From contig NZ_CP073578.1 in NCBI RefSeq assembly GCF_018199995.1, forward strand, positions 2,108,001 to 2,172,000: 64,000 nucleotides of DNA. Reading direction: 5' to 3'. The translations under genes and the position numbers were made by a program. A model generated the notes under the pieces. The model searched no databases. It was not told the DNA's origin and saw only the letters and a program-made list of their open reading frames with translations. Every line of letters starts with the position of its first letter. The stretch's first letter is position 1. Source of the DNA: Photobacterium sp. GJ3. Its GTDB lineage: Bacteria; Pseudomonadota; Gammaproteobacteria; Enterobacterales; Vibrionaceae. Of this stretch, positions 29,100 through 38,488 are shown piece by piece.

Positions 29100-30071
29100 T
29101 TATCTGCTTACGCAATCAATACACTTAAGCAACAACTCGTCTGTCGCCTCTACAAAAGCTTGAATCATCTTAGGTCCACCATGTCCTTCGTCCTCCACGA
29201 TTACAAAAGTAGCAGAGCTCCAAGCATTATTGAGTTTCCACGCTGTTTCAATAGGGGAGCTAACATCTAATCTCCCATGGATCAGAACTCCTGGGATTGA
29301 ATTTAACCTCTCCATGTTATTGACAAGTTGTGAATTATCCATAAACGCACCATGTTTCCAAAAGTGAATCACTTGTGTGGCGAACACTGCTCGATATGTA
29401 TCATCATCGAATGACGGGTTAGGTGTAGACAACGGGTCGAGTGATACATGAGCGATTTCCCATTGGCACCAAGCATCATAGGCTCGTTGACGAACACCAA
29501 CATCATGACTTAAGACACTGTCATAATAAGCATCAATTAGTCTTTGTCCTAATTTAGGACATACAGCTTCGTTAAATTTTTTCCATTCCTCTGGGAAAAT
29601 AGCTCTGATATCTTCGGTAATCCACCTAACTTCGCTAGGTGTTGCCAAATTTATCGCTGCTAAAACTAGACCACTAACACGGGATGGATATGCTTGGGCA
29701 TATGCAAGAGCGAGGGTCGTTCCCCAAGACATGCCACTAACCAACCAAGAGGAAATATTCAAGTGAACCCTTAGTTTCTCAATGTCTAGAATATATTCAT
29801 TGGTAACAAATTTATGAAGAAAATCCAAGGAGTCAGTGATCAACGGTCGACTACGGCCACATCCTCGCTGTTCAAAAGATATGATCAGATATTTTTGAGG
29901 ATTGTAACGGCGACGATAACCTTTTTTAATGCCACCTCCAGGACCTCCGTGCAAATAGAGCGCTGGTATTCCATTTGGGTTCCCTGAAGCTTCCCAATAT
30001 ATAAAAATACCGTCATCAACTTCAAGAAGACCTGATTTAAAAGGTTCGATCGCTGGATAAAGAAATTCCAT
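29100..30071 (-). CDS. pip: Prolyl iminopeptidase (alpha/beta hydrolase)
   Basis: 323 residues. The oxyanion-hole region is LYLHGGPGGGIKKGYRR, then ISFEQRGCGRSRP, the nucleophile elbow SGMSWGTTLALAYAQAYP, Asp in GRLDVSSPIETAWKL and His in EDEGHGG. This order is diagnostic of type-I prolyl aminopeptidases (family S33), which remove N-terminal Pro. The nucleophile motif is GMSWG where most have GGSWG. Cytosolic. It is clearly more A+T-rich than the LysR gene beside it and begins the acquired island. AGGTGA precedes the ATG. Confidence 0.9.
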   Translation of the reverse strand: MEFLYPAIEPFKSGLLEVDDGIFIYWEASGNPNGIPALYLHGGPGGGIKKGYRRRYNPQKYLIISFEQRGCGRSRPLITDSLDFLHKFVTNEYILDIEKLRVHLNISSWLVSGMSWGTTLALAYAQAYPSRVSGLVLAAINLATPSEVRWITEDIRAIFPEEWKKFNEAVCPKLGQRLIDAYYDSVLSHDVGVRQRAYDAWCQWEIAHVSLDPLSTPNPSFDDDTYRAVFATQVIHFWKHGAFMDNSQLVNNMERLNSIPGVLIHGRLDVSSPIETAWKLNNAWSSATFVIVEDEGHGGPKMIQAFVEATDELLLKCIDCVSR

Positions 30072-30262
30072 ATAGTCACCTACTATTCATTTAAACAATT
30101 AATTCACTATGGTTCGAACAGAACCAAACTCTTGAAAAGAATTAGCCACCAATGGGAAGCCTTAGTTTCACTAGAAAGTGAGTCGAGTATTTTATAGTAC
30201 ATACATGGTGCTTTCTACTTGGTTTGTTGCCGATGGACTAATCCACAGTGAATTTTATCTCA

Positions 30263-30541
30263 TCAATACTCTTTGGCTGTTTTGCACAATGTGAATAGGT
30301 CGGTTTCAGGGTGCTTACCAAGACCAATAGATGCCTTTTTACCTGCTACCGGACTGGTATAACGCAGCAGGAAGCGCTTCCCGCCAGACTTACCAACTAA
30401 ACAGCGAACGCCTGTAGGTAAACCAGAGTCTTTCATAGCGGATAAATTGACTTCGTAATCAGCGGATTTTGCAGTTCTAGGGTTGGGTTTAAGGTTGTTG
30501 AGGAAAGTGGTGGTAAGTCGGGTTTTACTTTGCATAATCAA
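30263..30541 (-). pseudogene. Tyrosine integrase, N-terminal fragment (DUF4102 arm-binding domain)
   Basis: 92 residues corresponding to the arm-DNA-binding domain of phage/island integrases: FLNNLKPNPRTAKSADYEVN, GKRFLLRYTSPVAGKKASIG, LGKHPETDL, then it ends in stop codons where the core-binding and catalytic domains (R...HxxR...Y) should follow. No catalytic part is nearby. It marks a former integrative element and is no longer functional. Confidence 0.75.
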
Positions 30542-30970
30542 ATACCTATCAGTTAGACAAGTATTTGATTAATATAATTTTCACTTCTAATTTATTCCAG
30601 AAAATCCAATAACTTATCAACTCGACGGAGATTATTAACCGTATCTAAAATATCGACACAACCTTCTTTGTTCATACTTATGTAGTCTGTTTGATCTACT
30701 AGAACCGTCATATACTTTCCAAGTCCAAACTTAGAGGGCTTAGCAAGCTTGATCCCGTTCTGTTCAGCTTTATTCTTAATCTCTTTATACCACCGAGAGC
30801 GCTCTGTTTTGCGTAGCTCCTTATCAGGTACTTTAATTTTGATACAAAGCTGCTGCTCTTCAAGTTGAACATAAACTTCAGAATTATCAACGTCACGCCC
30901 AAAACACCAAAAACCCATAAAGCCACCAGAGGGATTAGCTACATACTTCCATCCGCCAGCCCCCAATTCC

Positions 30971-32210
30971 CAGGGCAAGATCGCGAACGTTTTTTGAACA
31001 AAATAGATCAGTTTGACGATCAAGGCTGGCTGTGATCATATACTCCCCTTTTTACGGGAGTTCCTGATGCATATCGATGCTTTTTCTCAATTCTTTTCAG
31101 TGATTCAAGACCCACGGCAGTCAGCAAAAATATCGTACCCACTGTTCGACATTTTGTTTCTGACCGTATGCGCCACCATTGCTGGTATGGAGGGCTGGGA
31201 AGATATCGAAGACTTTGGCGAAGCTCACCTCAATTGGCTACAGGACAAAGGACTTTTTCGCCAGGGCATCCCTGTCCATGACACGATTGCCAGGGTTGTT
31301 TCTTCCATTGAGCCTGACCAGTTTCAAGACTGCTTTTTAAAATGGATGCAGGCAGCCAACGTCCATTCGAATGGCGAGCTTATTGCTATTGACGGCAAGG
31401 TGTTACGCAGCTCCTATAACCGAGAAGATCGGCAATCAACGCTCCACATGGTCAGTGCTTTTGCGACAGCCAACGGCGTTGTCATGGGACAAGTTAAAAC
31501 CCAAGATAAGTCCAATGAAATCACCGCCATCCCTGAGCTGCTCAAGCTGTTAGATATCAAAGGTTGTCTTGTCTCTATCGATGCGATGGGCTGTCAAACC
31601 GATATCGCCAAGCAGATAGTTGAGCAAGGTGGCGATTACCTATTAGCAGTCAAAGGCAACCAAAAAAGCCTGGCTAAAGCAGTACAAAAAGCGTTGGCGC
31701 CATTGCTCGAAAAAAGCCCAGCGTGTGACATCGAGCGCGGACATGGGCGTATTGAAGCGCGCGAATACCACGTCATGCCAGCGCAGGAGTTGAAGACAGA
31801 TTTCCCTGATTGGAAAGGGCTTCAAAGCGTCGGTGTTGCTATTGGCTATCGTATTGACTCAGCAGGGAAAGAATCGCTGGAGTACCGCTACTACATTAGC
31901 TCTGCGGTGCTCACCCCGAAGGTTTTGCCGATGCAGTCCGAGGTCACTGGGAAATCGAAAATCGGTTGCACTGGGTGCTTGATGTCACGATGAAGGAAGA
32001 TGCTTGCCAAATCTATCGTGGCAATGCCGCCGAACTCCTGGCTGGTGTGCGTCACATGGCGCTTAACATGCTTCGATTAGAAACAAGCAAAAAGGCGAGT
32101 ATCAGGCGCAAGCAAAAAATAGCTGCCATGAATATAGCCTATTTGGAGCAAGTAATATTGGCGGGAATCCAAGGTTTGGATAAAAACTGAGCATACGTGC
32201 TCTCGCCCTG
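30971..32210 (+). mobile_element. ISAs1-family insertion sequence, 1240 bp
   Basis: The ends are imperfect inverted repeats, CAGGGCAAGATCGCGAACG at 30971 and CAGGGCGAGAGCACGTATGC from 32210 on the minus strand. A perfect 10-bp target duplication CCCCAATTCC lies at 30961-30970 and 32211-32220. It carries one transposase gene with a one-base frameshift. Confidence 0.95.
31067..32190 (+). pseudogene. ISAs1-family (H-repeat-associated) DDE transposase, frameshifted
   Basis: Starts MHIDAFSQFFSVIQDPRQ (ATG 31067) with the DDE_Tnp_1-associated N-terminus (YPLFDILFLTVCATIAGMEG), then ELIAIDGKVLRSS and LVSIDAMGCQTDIA with two catalytic Asp. The frame shifts at the C4 run 31914-31917; one more C gives EGFADAVRGHWEIENRLHWV with the catalytic Glu, continuing to LEQVILAGIQGLDKN. 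A functional enzyme needs that base, so either the element is dead or the base is a sequencing loss. Confidence 0.9.
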
Positions 32211-32816
32211 CCCCAATTCCTTCTGCAAGTGCATATAAAAACCAGCCCATGCTTGTCCTGACCAAGTTTCGGGAGGCGTAGTCAGATAACTATTAACCTT
32301 TTTTTCTATTTCCTGTAGATGTCTTCTAAAATCGAGAAAAATTGAGTCATTAATTTTGTCACCCTTATTCAATACATCTAAAAAGTCCTTTCTAGAAAAT
32401 ACCTTGTAACCATTTGATTCGATCGAGCGATAACAAGACTGATCAAAGGTTTTAAAGTATATCGGGAGGATGTTATCTACTTCGTAAGTCCTTCCCTTAA
32501 TTGCATTGAAATAGCGAGAAAGTTGATCAGAATGTTCACGTGTTTTGGTCTTATCCTCGATGAGAACTACAAATTCATCGTTAACAATGCACAGCACATC
32601 TATATGTGAATCTTGTTTTGTAATTTCGACTTTGTTAACAGTTGGCAAGGATTTACCATGCTTACTAAACAATGATTTCAAAAAACTTAAAGCACATTGA
32701 TGAAGTGCCTCATCGACCTGGCAGTACTGAGGATCTGCCCAAGATAGGAACCAGCATAAAAATGCATCTTGAGACAGCTCACTGGTAGCATATCGAAATA
32801 GATTAGGTTTATTCAT

Positions 32817-33322
32817 AGATTGCTCACAACTGAAATATCAAAATAAATCATCGTAACCTAAAATACTCAATATTTTAGTGAGTTAAGTCTTGTAAGTACG
32901 ACAGTCGAACTGTCAATTCCGAAAAAAAATGTGTAATGTAATTGTCTTATATACCCCAGCGCCCTTCCAACACACACCGCAAAACCGCCTATCTCAAACT
33001 GACTTTCGACGACCAATCAAAACGATCAGTTGTTCCATAAAGGCAAAGCCAAAACCTCATAGCACCGTAAAGTCACCATGGTTTTTCCTGTCCGAAGCCC
33101 TTGGTAATACTAGCTTGCGAGTTAGCAGTCACCGGAGTTTGTTGGATTTACTGGGATTCCCTTGCGCACAGAATCGTCATGCGATGAACCATATATGGAC
33201 CATGGGAGAAATTTTAAGACGGATAAAATGAGTCTATTTTGGGAAGAAAAGAGGCGATAGCAGGAAAGGAAAACGGAGGTAAAAACCTGAAAAGCCGAAT
33301 ATTTTCAAGCATCTAAAACGAC
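32817..33322 (+). other. A+T-rich island end without recognised genes
   Basis: About 500 bp between the nuclease gene start and the tRNA-like sequence. A 100-codon frame at 32929-33231 has no ribosome site or protein-like composition and I do not call it. The first 100 bp should hold the nuclease promoter. Confidence 0.35.
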
Positions 33323-33349
33323 GAAAGGCCGCTATAAAAGCGACCTTTC
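33323..33349 (-). terminator. Terminator after the tRNA-like sequence
   Basis: On the minus strand GAAAGGTCGCT and AGCGGCCTTTC form a stem (one mismatch or wobble) around TTTTA, followed by GTCGTTTT. This form is common after Vibrio tRNA clusters. Confidence 0.75.
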
Positions 33350-33355
33350 TATGTA

Positions 33356-33441
33356 TGGTACCGATGGGAGTACTTGAACCGCCACGCCCGAAACCAACGG
33401 ATTTTGAAACCGATGTGATCGACATTACCGCCCAGATTGGC
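33356..33441 (-). pseudogene. Degenerate tRNA-Leu-like sequence (CAA anticodon position)
   Basis: 86 nt on the minus strand ending GGTACCA. It aligns along its length with type-II tRNA-Leu: D-arm-like TGGGCGGTAATGTCGATCACA, anticodon loop TTCAAAA, long variable arm, TTCAAGT in the T loop, encoded CCA. The acceptor, anticodon and T stems have mismatches, so it is probably a pseudo-tRNA left at an island junction. Confidence 0.6.
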
Positions 33442-33443
33442 AA

Positions 33444-33701
33444 TCATGACTGTGGGATGCGTTGTGTGCTACCGCCGGCCCGGACGGCATGATTTCCGGC
33501 CGCTCCTGAACTCTGTCCGGACAAATTGTCCAGTACAACCGGATTGAGCAATTTCTGCCAGGCCTCGCCATTGAACTGCGAGGCCTCCCGAGAGGCCTGA
33601 AACAGCCCCTCGGGTGACACAGAGCGGTCAAGCACAGGAGAGAGACTGACCGCACAGCACAGCAATATGCCAACGCATGTATCCTGCCAGATCTCACTCA
33701 T
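33444..33701 (-). CDS. Truncated downstream gene of the RND operon
   Basis: 85 residues. Its ATG at 33701 overlaps the RND pump stop codon (ATGA), so it is translationally coupled. It begins MSEIWQDTCVGILLCCAVSL, a possible export signal, and later AWQKLLNPVVLDNL, which faintly recalls the N-terminus of TolC/OprM-type outer-membrane factors ('W...L.DP.L..L'). It ends next to the tRNA-like remnant. I infer the third gene of a tripartite efflux operon cut off by an integration or deletion; the family assignment is weak. Confidence 0.4.
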   Translation of the reverse strand: MSEIWQDTCVGILLCCAVSLSPVLDRSVSPEGLFQASREASQFNGEAWQKLLNPVVLDNLSGQSSGAAGNHAVRAGGSTQRIPQS

Positions 33702-36700
33702 GATGCCTCTTGAACGTTTTCCAGTGCGGGTGGCTCTGTCGCCGCCGGTGCTTTCTGCTGCCCCCGCTTCGCCAACAGGTAGTAAAACAGCGGGGTCAGC
33801 AAAAGTCCGAATACGGTGACACCAATCATGCCGGAGAACACGGCAACCCCCATTGCCTGGCGCATTTCGGCACCCGCGCCGGTCGAATACACCAAGGGTG
33901 CGACACCCATGATGAAGGCAATCGAGGTCATCAGAATCGGTCGTAACCGCAACCGGCTGGCTTCCAGAATCGCGTCTTTCACCGAGTACCCCTGATCCTG
34001 CAACTCTTTGGCAAACTCGACGATCAGGATGGCATTCTTGGTCGCCAGCCCAACCAGCACGATAAAGCCAATCTGGGTCAGGATATTGTTGTCGCCGCCG
34101 TAGAGCACCACCCCACTGAGTGCGGAAAGCAGCGTCAGCGGAATAATCAGAATGATCGCCATCGGCAAGCGGACACTTTCATACTGAGCGGCCAGGACCA
34201 TGAACACCAGCAGGATCACCAGCGGATACACATAGAGGTTGCTGTCTCCGGTGATCATCTGCTGATAGGTCAGTTCGGTCCACTCGTAATCCATTCCCCG
34301 CGGCAGGGTGTCCGCCAGAATTTTCTCGATGGCGGCCTGGGCCTCACCCGAGCTGTAACCCGGTGCCGGACCACCATTGATTTCCGCGGTCATAAAGCCG
34401 TTGTAATGCATCACGCGATCTGGCCCGGCGGTATCTTTCACATGGATGAAAGAATCAATCGGCACCATATCTCCCTGATCATTCCGGACTTTGATTTGCC
34501 CGACCTGCGCTGCATCCTGACGATACGCCTGATCGGCCTGCATATTGACCTGATAGGTCCGGCCAAACAGATTCAAATCATTGACATAGGTTGAACTCAG
34601 ATAGCCCTGCAGCGTCTGGAAAAGCATATCCAGATTCACGCCCTGTTGCATGGCTTTGGTTCTGTCAACTTCAATATCCAGTTGCGGCACGTTGACCTGA
34701 TACCCGGAAAACACCCCGGCCAGCTCCGGCGTCGCCGCTGCCTTTTGCATCACCGTCATCGTCGCCTGATGTAAGGCCTCAAAACCCAGTCCGTTCCGGT
34801 CTTCAATCTGCAACCGGAAGCCGCCAATCGTGCCCAAGCCCATCACAGGTGGTGGCGGGAAGACCGCGACAAAGGCTTCTTCAATTCCGGCATATTGCTG
34901 ATTGAGCCGGGCAGCGATCGCATAGGCACTGTCTGCCGGATCCTGACGCTGATCGAAATCATCCAGCATCACAAACACAATGCCGCTGTTGGAGGCATTG
35001 GTGAATCCGTTAATACTCAGTCCGGGGAAGCCCAGTGTATTGGTGACGCCATCCTGCGCCAGTGCCAGCGCCGACATTTTTTCTAGCACGGCATCGGTAC
35101 GATCCAGCGAAGCCGCATTCGGCAATTGGGCAAAAGCAATCAGGTATTGCTTGTCCTGCGCCGGAATATAGCCCGTCGGTGTGGTGGCAAACTGATAGCC
35201 CGTCAACCCCAGTAAGGCAACATAAGCCACAGCAGCGATCGCACCGGCACGAATGACTTTACGCACCACCACACCATAGCCATTCGACAAGGCACCGAAG
35301 ACGCGGTTAAACGGGTTAAACAGCCAGCGGCCAAACAGACGGTCCATGCCACGGGTCAGCCAGTCTTTCGGCGCATCATGTCCTTTGAGCAATAGCGCGG
35401 ATAATGCCGGACTCAGCGTCAGTGAGTTAATCGCGGAAATAAACGTTGAAATCGTAATCGTCAACGCAAACTGCTTGTAAAACTGACCGGTCAGTCCCGT
35501 CATGAATGCCGTCGGAATAAATACCGCAGCCAGTACCAGCGTGGTCGCGACAATCGGCCCGGTCACTTCGCGCATGGCTTTCACCGTCGCATCAACCGGG
35601 GACAATCCTTCACTGATATTCCGCTCGACGTTTTCCACCACCACGATGGCATCATCCACCACGATGCCGATTGCCAGCACCAGCCCGAAAAGTGACAGGG
35701 CATTGAGGGAGAATCCCATCAGCAGCATAAAGGCGAAGGTACCAATCAGTGAGACAGGCACCGCCACCAGCGGAATAATCGATGCCCGCCAGGTTTGCAG
35801 GAACAGCACCACCACGGCAACCACCAGCAGCACGGCTTCCAGCAGGGTTTGAATCACGGCTTCAATCGAGCCCCGCACAAAGACAGTCGGGTCGTAGGCG
35901 ATTTCATAAGACACACCTTCCGGGAAGTCTTCCGCCAGACGCGCCATGGTCTCGCGAACATCATTGGAGATCTGAATCGCATTCGAGCCCGCGGCCTGGA
36001 AAATACCAATGGCTGCGGCATCCTGATTATCCAGCGTCGAACGCAGCGCGTAGGAATCCGCGCCCAGCTCAATCCGGGCGACATCTTTCAGGCGGCTGAT
36101 TTCACCCTGCTCACCCACTCGGATGATGATGTTTTCAAACTCCTCAACAGTCGAGAGCCGCCCTTTCACATTGATCAGTAACTGATAATCCGAGTGGGTA
36201 GCCGGTTGGGTGCCCAGACTACCCGCAACGGCCTGCTGGTTCTGCTGACGAATCGCTTCGGCAATATCCGCCGGGGTCAGTTGCAACGCTGCGACCTGAC
36301 CCGGATCCAACCAGACCCGCATACTGAAGTTGCCCGCACCAAAGGACCGGACAGAGCCGACACCACTGACTTTCGCCAGTTCATCCTTCACTTTGAGGTT
36401 GGCAAAATTGGATAAATACAGCATGTCGTAGCGATCATCCGGCGAGAACAGATGCACCACCATGGTCAGATTGGGGGATGACTTTTCCGTCACCACGCCC
36501 AGCCGCTGTACCTGCTGCGGCAAGCGCGGCAGTGCCCGGTCAACCCGGCTTTGCACCTGAGACACCGCCAGATCCACATCCGTACCGATGGCAAAAGTAA
36601 TGGTCAGCGTCATCATGCCGTCGGCAGTGGACTGCGACGACATATACAGCATGTTCTCCACGCCATTGATTTCCTGCTCCAGCGGCGAAGCCACGGTCTG

Positions 36701-36877
36701 AGCAATCACGTCTGGGTTCGCGCCGGGATATTTTGCCGTCACGACCACGGTCGGCGGCACCACTTCCGGATATTCAGTGATCGGCAGTTGCCAGACCGCA
36801 ATACTGCCGACAATCACAAACAGCAGCGACAGCACCGAAGCAAAGACAGGTCTGCGAATAAAATATTGTGAAAACAT
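33698..36877 (-). CDS. RND multidrug efflux permease (AcrB/MexB-like, HAE1)
   Basis: 1059 residues, the usual length, with twelve membrane helices and two large periplasmic loops. Starts MFSQYFIRRPVFASVLSLLF; the TM4 proton-relay Asp pair is in GIVVDDAIVVVENVERN; GATGFEYSS-type loops are replaced by NGYGVVVRKV. The C-terminal half has ILIVEFAKELQDQG and RPILMTSIAFIMGVAPLV. It exports amphiphilic drugs from the periplasm by proton antiport, with the adaptor encoded 13 bp upstream. Outer-membrane partner truncated or elsewhere. Confidence 0.96.
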   Translation of the reverse strand: MFSQYFIRRPVFASVLSLLFVIVGSIAVWQLPITEYPEVVPPTVVVTAKYPGANPDVIAQTVASPLEQEINGVENMLYMSSQSTADGMMTLTITFAIGTDVDLAVSQVQSRVDRALPRLPQQVQRLGVVTEKSSPNLTMVVHLFSPDDRYDMLYLSNFANLKVKDELAKVSGVGSVRSFGAGNFSMRVWLDPGQVAALQLTPADIAEAIRQQNQQAVAGSLGTQPATHSDYQLLINVKGRLSTVEEFENIIIRVGEQGEISRLKDVARIELGADSYALRSTLDNQDAAAIGIFQAAGSNAIQISNDVRETMARLAEDFPEGVSYEIAYDPTVFVRGSIEAVIQTLLEAVLLVVAVVVLFLQTWRASIIPLVAVPVSLIGTFAFMLLMGFSLNALSLFGLVLAIGIVVDDAIVVVENVERNISEGLSPVDATVKAMREVTGPIVATTLVLAAVFIPTAFMTGLTGQFYKQFALTITISTFISAINSLTLSPALSALLLKGHDAPKDWLTRGMDRLFGRWLFNPFNRVFGALSNGYGVVVRKVIRAGAIAAVAYVALLGLTGYQFATTPTGYIPAQDKQYLIAFAQLPNAASLDRTDAVLEKMSALALAQDGVTNTLGFPGLSINGFTNASNSGIVFVMLDDFDQRQDPADSAYAIAARLNQQYAGIEEAFVAVFPPPPVMGLGTIGGFRLQIEDRNGLGFEALHQATMTVMQKAAATPELAGVFSGYQVNVPQLDIEVDRTKAMQQGVNLDMLFQTLQGYLSSTYVNDLNLFGRTYQVNMQADQAYRQDAAQVGQIKVRNDQGDMVPIDSFIHVKDTAGPDRVMHYNGFMTAEINGGPAPGYSSGEAQAAIEKILADTLPRGMDYEWTELTYQQMITGDSNLYVYPLVILLVFMVLAAQYESVRLPMAIILIIPLTLLSALSGVVLYGGDNNILTQIGFIVLVGLATKNAILIVEFAKELQDQGYSVKDAILEASRLRLRPILMTSIAFIMGVAPLVYSTGAGAEMRQAMGVAVFSGMIGVTVFGLLLTPLFYYLLAKRGQQKAPAATEPPALENVQEAS

Positions 36878-36890
36878 AGAAGAATCCTGT

Positions 36891-38135
36891 TTACTGGGCG
36901 TCGGTCGATTGGCGGGCGGTCAGTACGTGGTTTTCTTCCACCTGACCGGCTTCCGTGCCCCATTGCTGAAGACGGTGAATATCCGCCAGCTGTTCGGTCG
37001 TCGCCATCTCAACGATCTTTGGTGACACCTGCATACTGGGCCGGACTTTCTGCAAGCCGCTGACCACGATTCTGTCTGCTGCTGTTAAACCGGACTGCAC
37101 CACGCGTAATCCGGCGACTTTCTCTCCCAGTGTCACTGGCTGGTAAGTCACCACATTGGCTTCATCCAGTTTCAGGACATACTTCCGGTTAAGATCCGTA
37201 CCGACTGCTTTTTCATCAATCAGAATGGCGTCATAAGGCTTGCTGCCCACCAGACGTAAACGGGCAAAAAGGCCGGGCATCAGCATCTGCGCTTCATTCT
37301 CAAACGTCGCTCTCATCCGGATCGAACCCGTCTGCTGGCTGACGGTGTTATTCACAAAATCGATATGGCCCTGATATGAAAATCCGGCATCACCAGACAA
37401 GGCCATCATCACCGGACTGGAATCACTGTGCTCAGACACACGCAACAGGTGATTGCGAACATAATTCAGGTAGGTTTGTTCATCGACATCAAACCAGGCA
37501 TACATCTGTTCGGTCGAGACGATGGTCGTCAGTTCACTCTGACCACTGGTGACATAATTCCCCTGCGTCACCTGAGCATGGGACACCCGACCGTCGATTG
37601 GCGATACCACTTCGGTAAATGACAACTGCAAACGGGCATGCTTCAGCGATGCTTTGAGCGCATCCAGCTCTGCTTTGGCCTGCTGGAGTGCGGCCTGACG
37701 GTTGTCATAGATATCGGCAGAGATGGCTTTGGTCGCATTCAACCGTTTCGCCCGGACGAACTCGCTTTCAGCCAGCTTTAGTTGACTTTGCATACTGACC
37801 TGCTGCGCTTCCAGCCGCTCAACTTCAGCACGGAACAGGCGATCATCAATTCTGAACAGTACCTCGCCCTGCTGAACCAAATCGCCTTCCCGGTAAGCCA
37901 CTTCCGTCACATATCCCGACACGCGTGGCTTGAGTGCCACAGTGACCGGCGCTTGCAAACGGCCCGTATATTCGTCCCACTCGGTGATTCGTTCGCTGAT
38001 CACAGCGGCGACACTGATTTGCGGAAGCTGAGGCGATGCCGGAGATTCATTGCCAAACGCTGCCCCGGAGGCGGACAGCAAAATCACAGAAATGCCGCCC
38101 CGAAGGCGGTCTCCAAATCGGTTCAAAGTCATCAT
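36891..38135 (-). CDS. RND efflux periplasmic adaptor (membrane fusion protein)
   Basis: 414 residues from the ATG at 38135. A signal peptide (LRGGISVILLSASGAAFG) is followed by the biotinyl-lipoyl-like half motif VSGYVTEVAYREGDLVQQGE, a coiled-coil hairpin (VERLEAQQVSMQSQLKLAES), the second lipoyl half (VSPIDGRVSHAQVTQGNYV), a beta barrel and a C-terminal domain (GLQKVRPSMQV). It links the RND pump to an outer-membrane channel. A start at 38219 is possible but its extension is not signal-like. First gene of the operon; divergent from AraC. Confidence 0.93.
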   Translation of the reverse strand: MMTLNRFGDRLRGGISVILLSASGAAFGNESPASPQLPQISVAAVISERITEWDEYTGRLQAPVTVALKPRVSGYVTEVAYREGDLVQQGEVLFRIDDRLFRAEVERLEAQQVSMQSQLKLAESEFVRAKRLNATKAISADIYDNRQAALQQAKAELDALKASLKHARLQLSFTEVVSPIDGRVSHAQVTQGNYVTSGQSELTTIVSTEQMYAWFDVDEQTYLNYVRNHLLRVSEHSDSSPVMMALSGDAGFSYQGHIDFVNNTVSQQTGSIRMRATFENEAQMLMPGLFARLRLVGSKPYDAILIDEKAVGTDLNRKYVLKLDEANVVTYQPVTLGEKVAGLRVVQSGLTAADRIVVSGLQKVRPSMQVSPKIVEMATTEQLADIHRLQQWGTEAGQVEENHVLTARQSTDAQ

Positions 38136-38378
38136 CAGGCAATCCTCTCTGACGTTGCTGGGCTGAATGTAATCAATGTAATGTCGTGACCGAACCACGG
38201 CACCGGGTTCAGATTTCACCTTGTCAGTTTATGTCTCATTCAGCTTATTGATATTGTCGAAACCTCGGGGATGATTGCCTATTTCTACAAAAGAAGAAAT
38301 TCTCCCATTGAATCAAGGCGCTTTCACGCTCAGATTCACACACCCAAAATGATGACTAATCTGCCCTCCCGACAAGCA

Positions 38379-38413
38379 CCTTGCCTGTTCCTACACAATC
38401 CTTGCCTATTCCT
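38379..38413 (+). promoter_or_regulatory. Two direct repeats CCTTGCCTRTTCCT between efflux operon and AraC gene
   Basis: CCTTGCCTGTTCCT (38379-38392) and CCTTGCCTATTCCT (38400-38413) are 21 bp apart, two helical turns, as expected for tandem half-sites of an AraC-family regulator. A third core, CTTGCCT, lies near 38450 just before a TATACT box. Confidence 0.6.
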
Positions 38414-38488
38414 CCGAAGGGTATCTTTCCATAAAACCCTGGCCGAAAGCTTGCCTTATACTCTATAGTCGCATGAGGGATGAACTAA

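Larger units (their letters stand above)
30592..32816 (-). pseudogene. PD-(D/E)XK nuclease superfamily gene cut by ISAs1 element
   Basis: The N-terminal part (32211-32816) is MNKPNLFRYATSELSQDAFL to FYMHLQKELG, with the nuclease core DSHIDVLCIVNDEFVVLIED followed by KTK, the D...(E/D)xK pattern of PDDEXK_4. The C-terminal part (30592-30960) continues AGGWKYVANPSGGFMGFW. Removing the IS and one 10-bp target copy joins them in frame (QKELG-AGGWKYV) into 324 residues without other damage. Such proteins often act in defence or restriction, but the target of this one is unknown. The insertion looks recent. Confidence 0.9.

Noticed and set aside
32929-33231. 100-codon open frame in the island
   Set aside because: No ribosome site, no domain-like pattern, and composition unlike its neighbours; probably chance.
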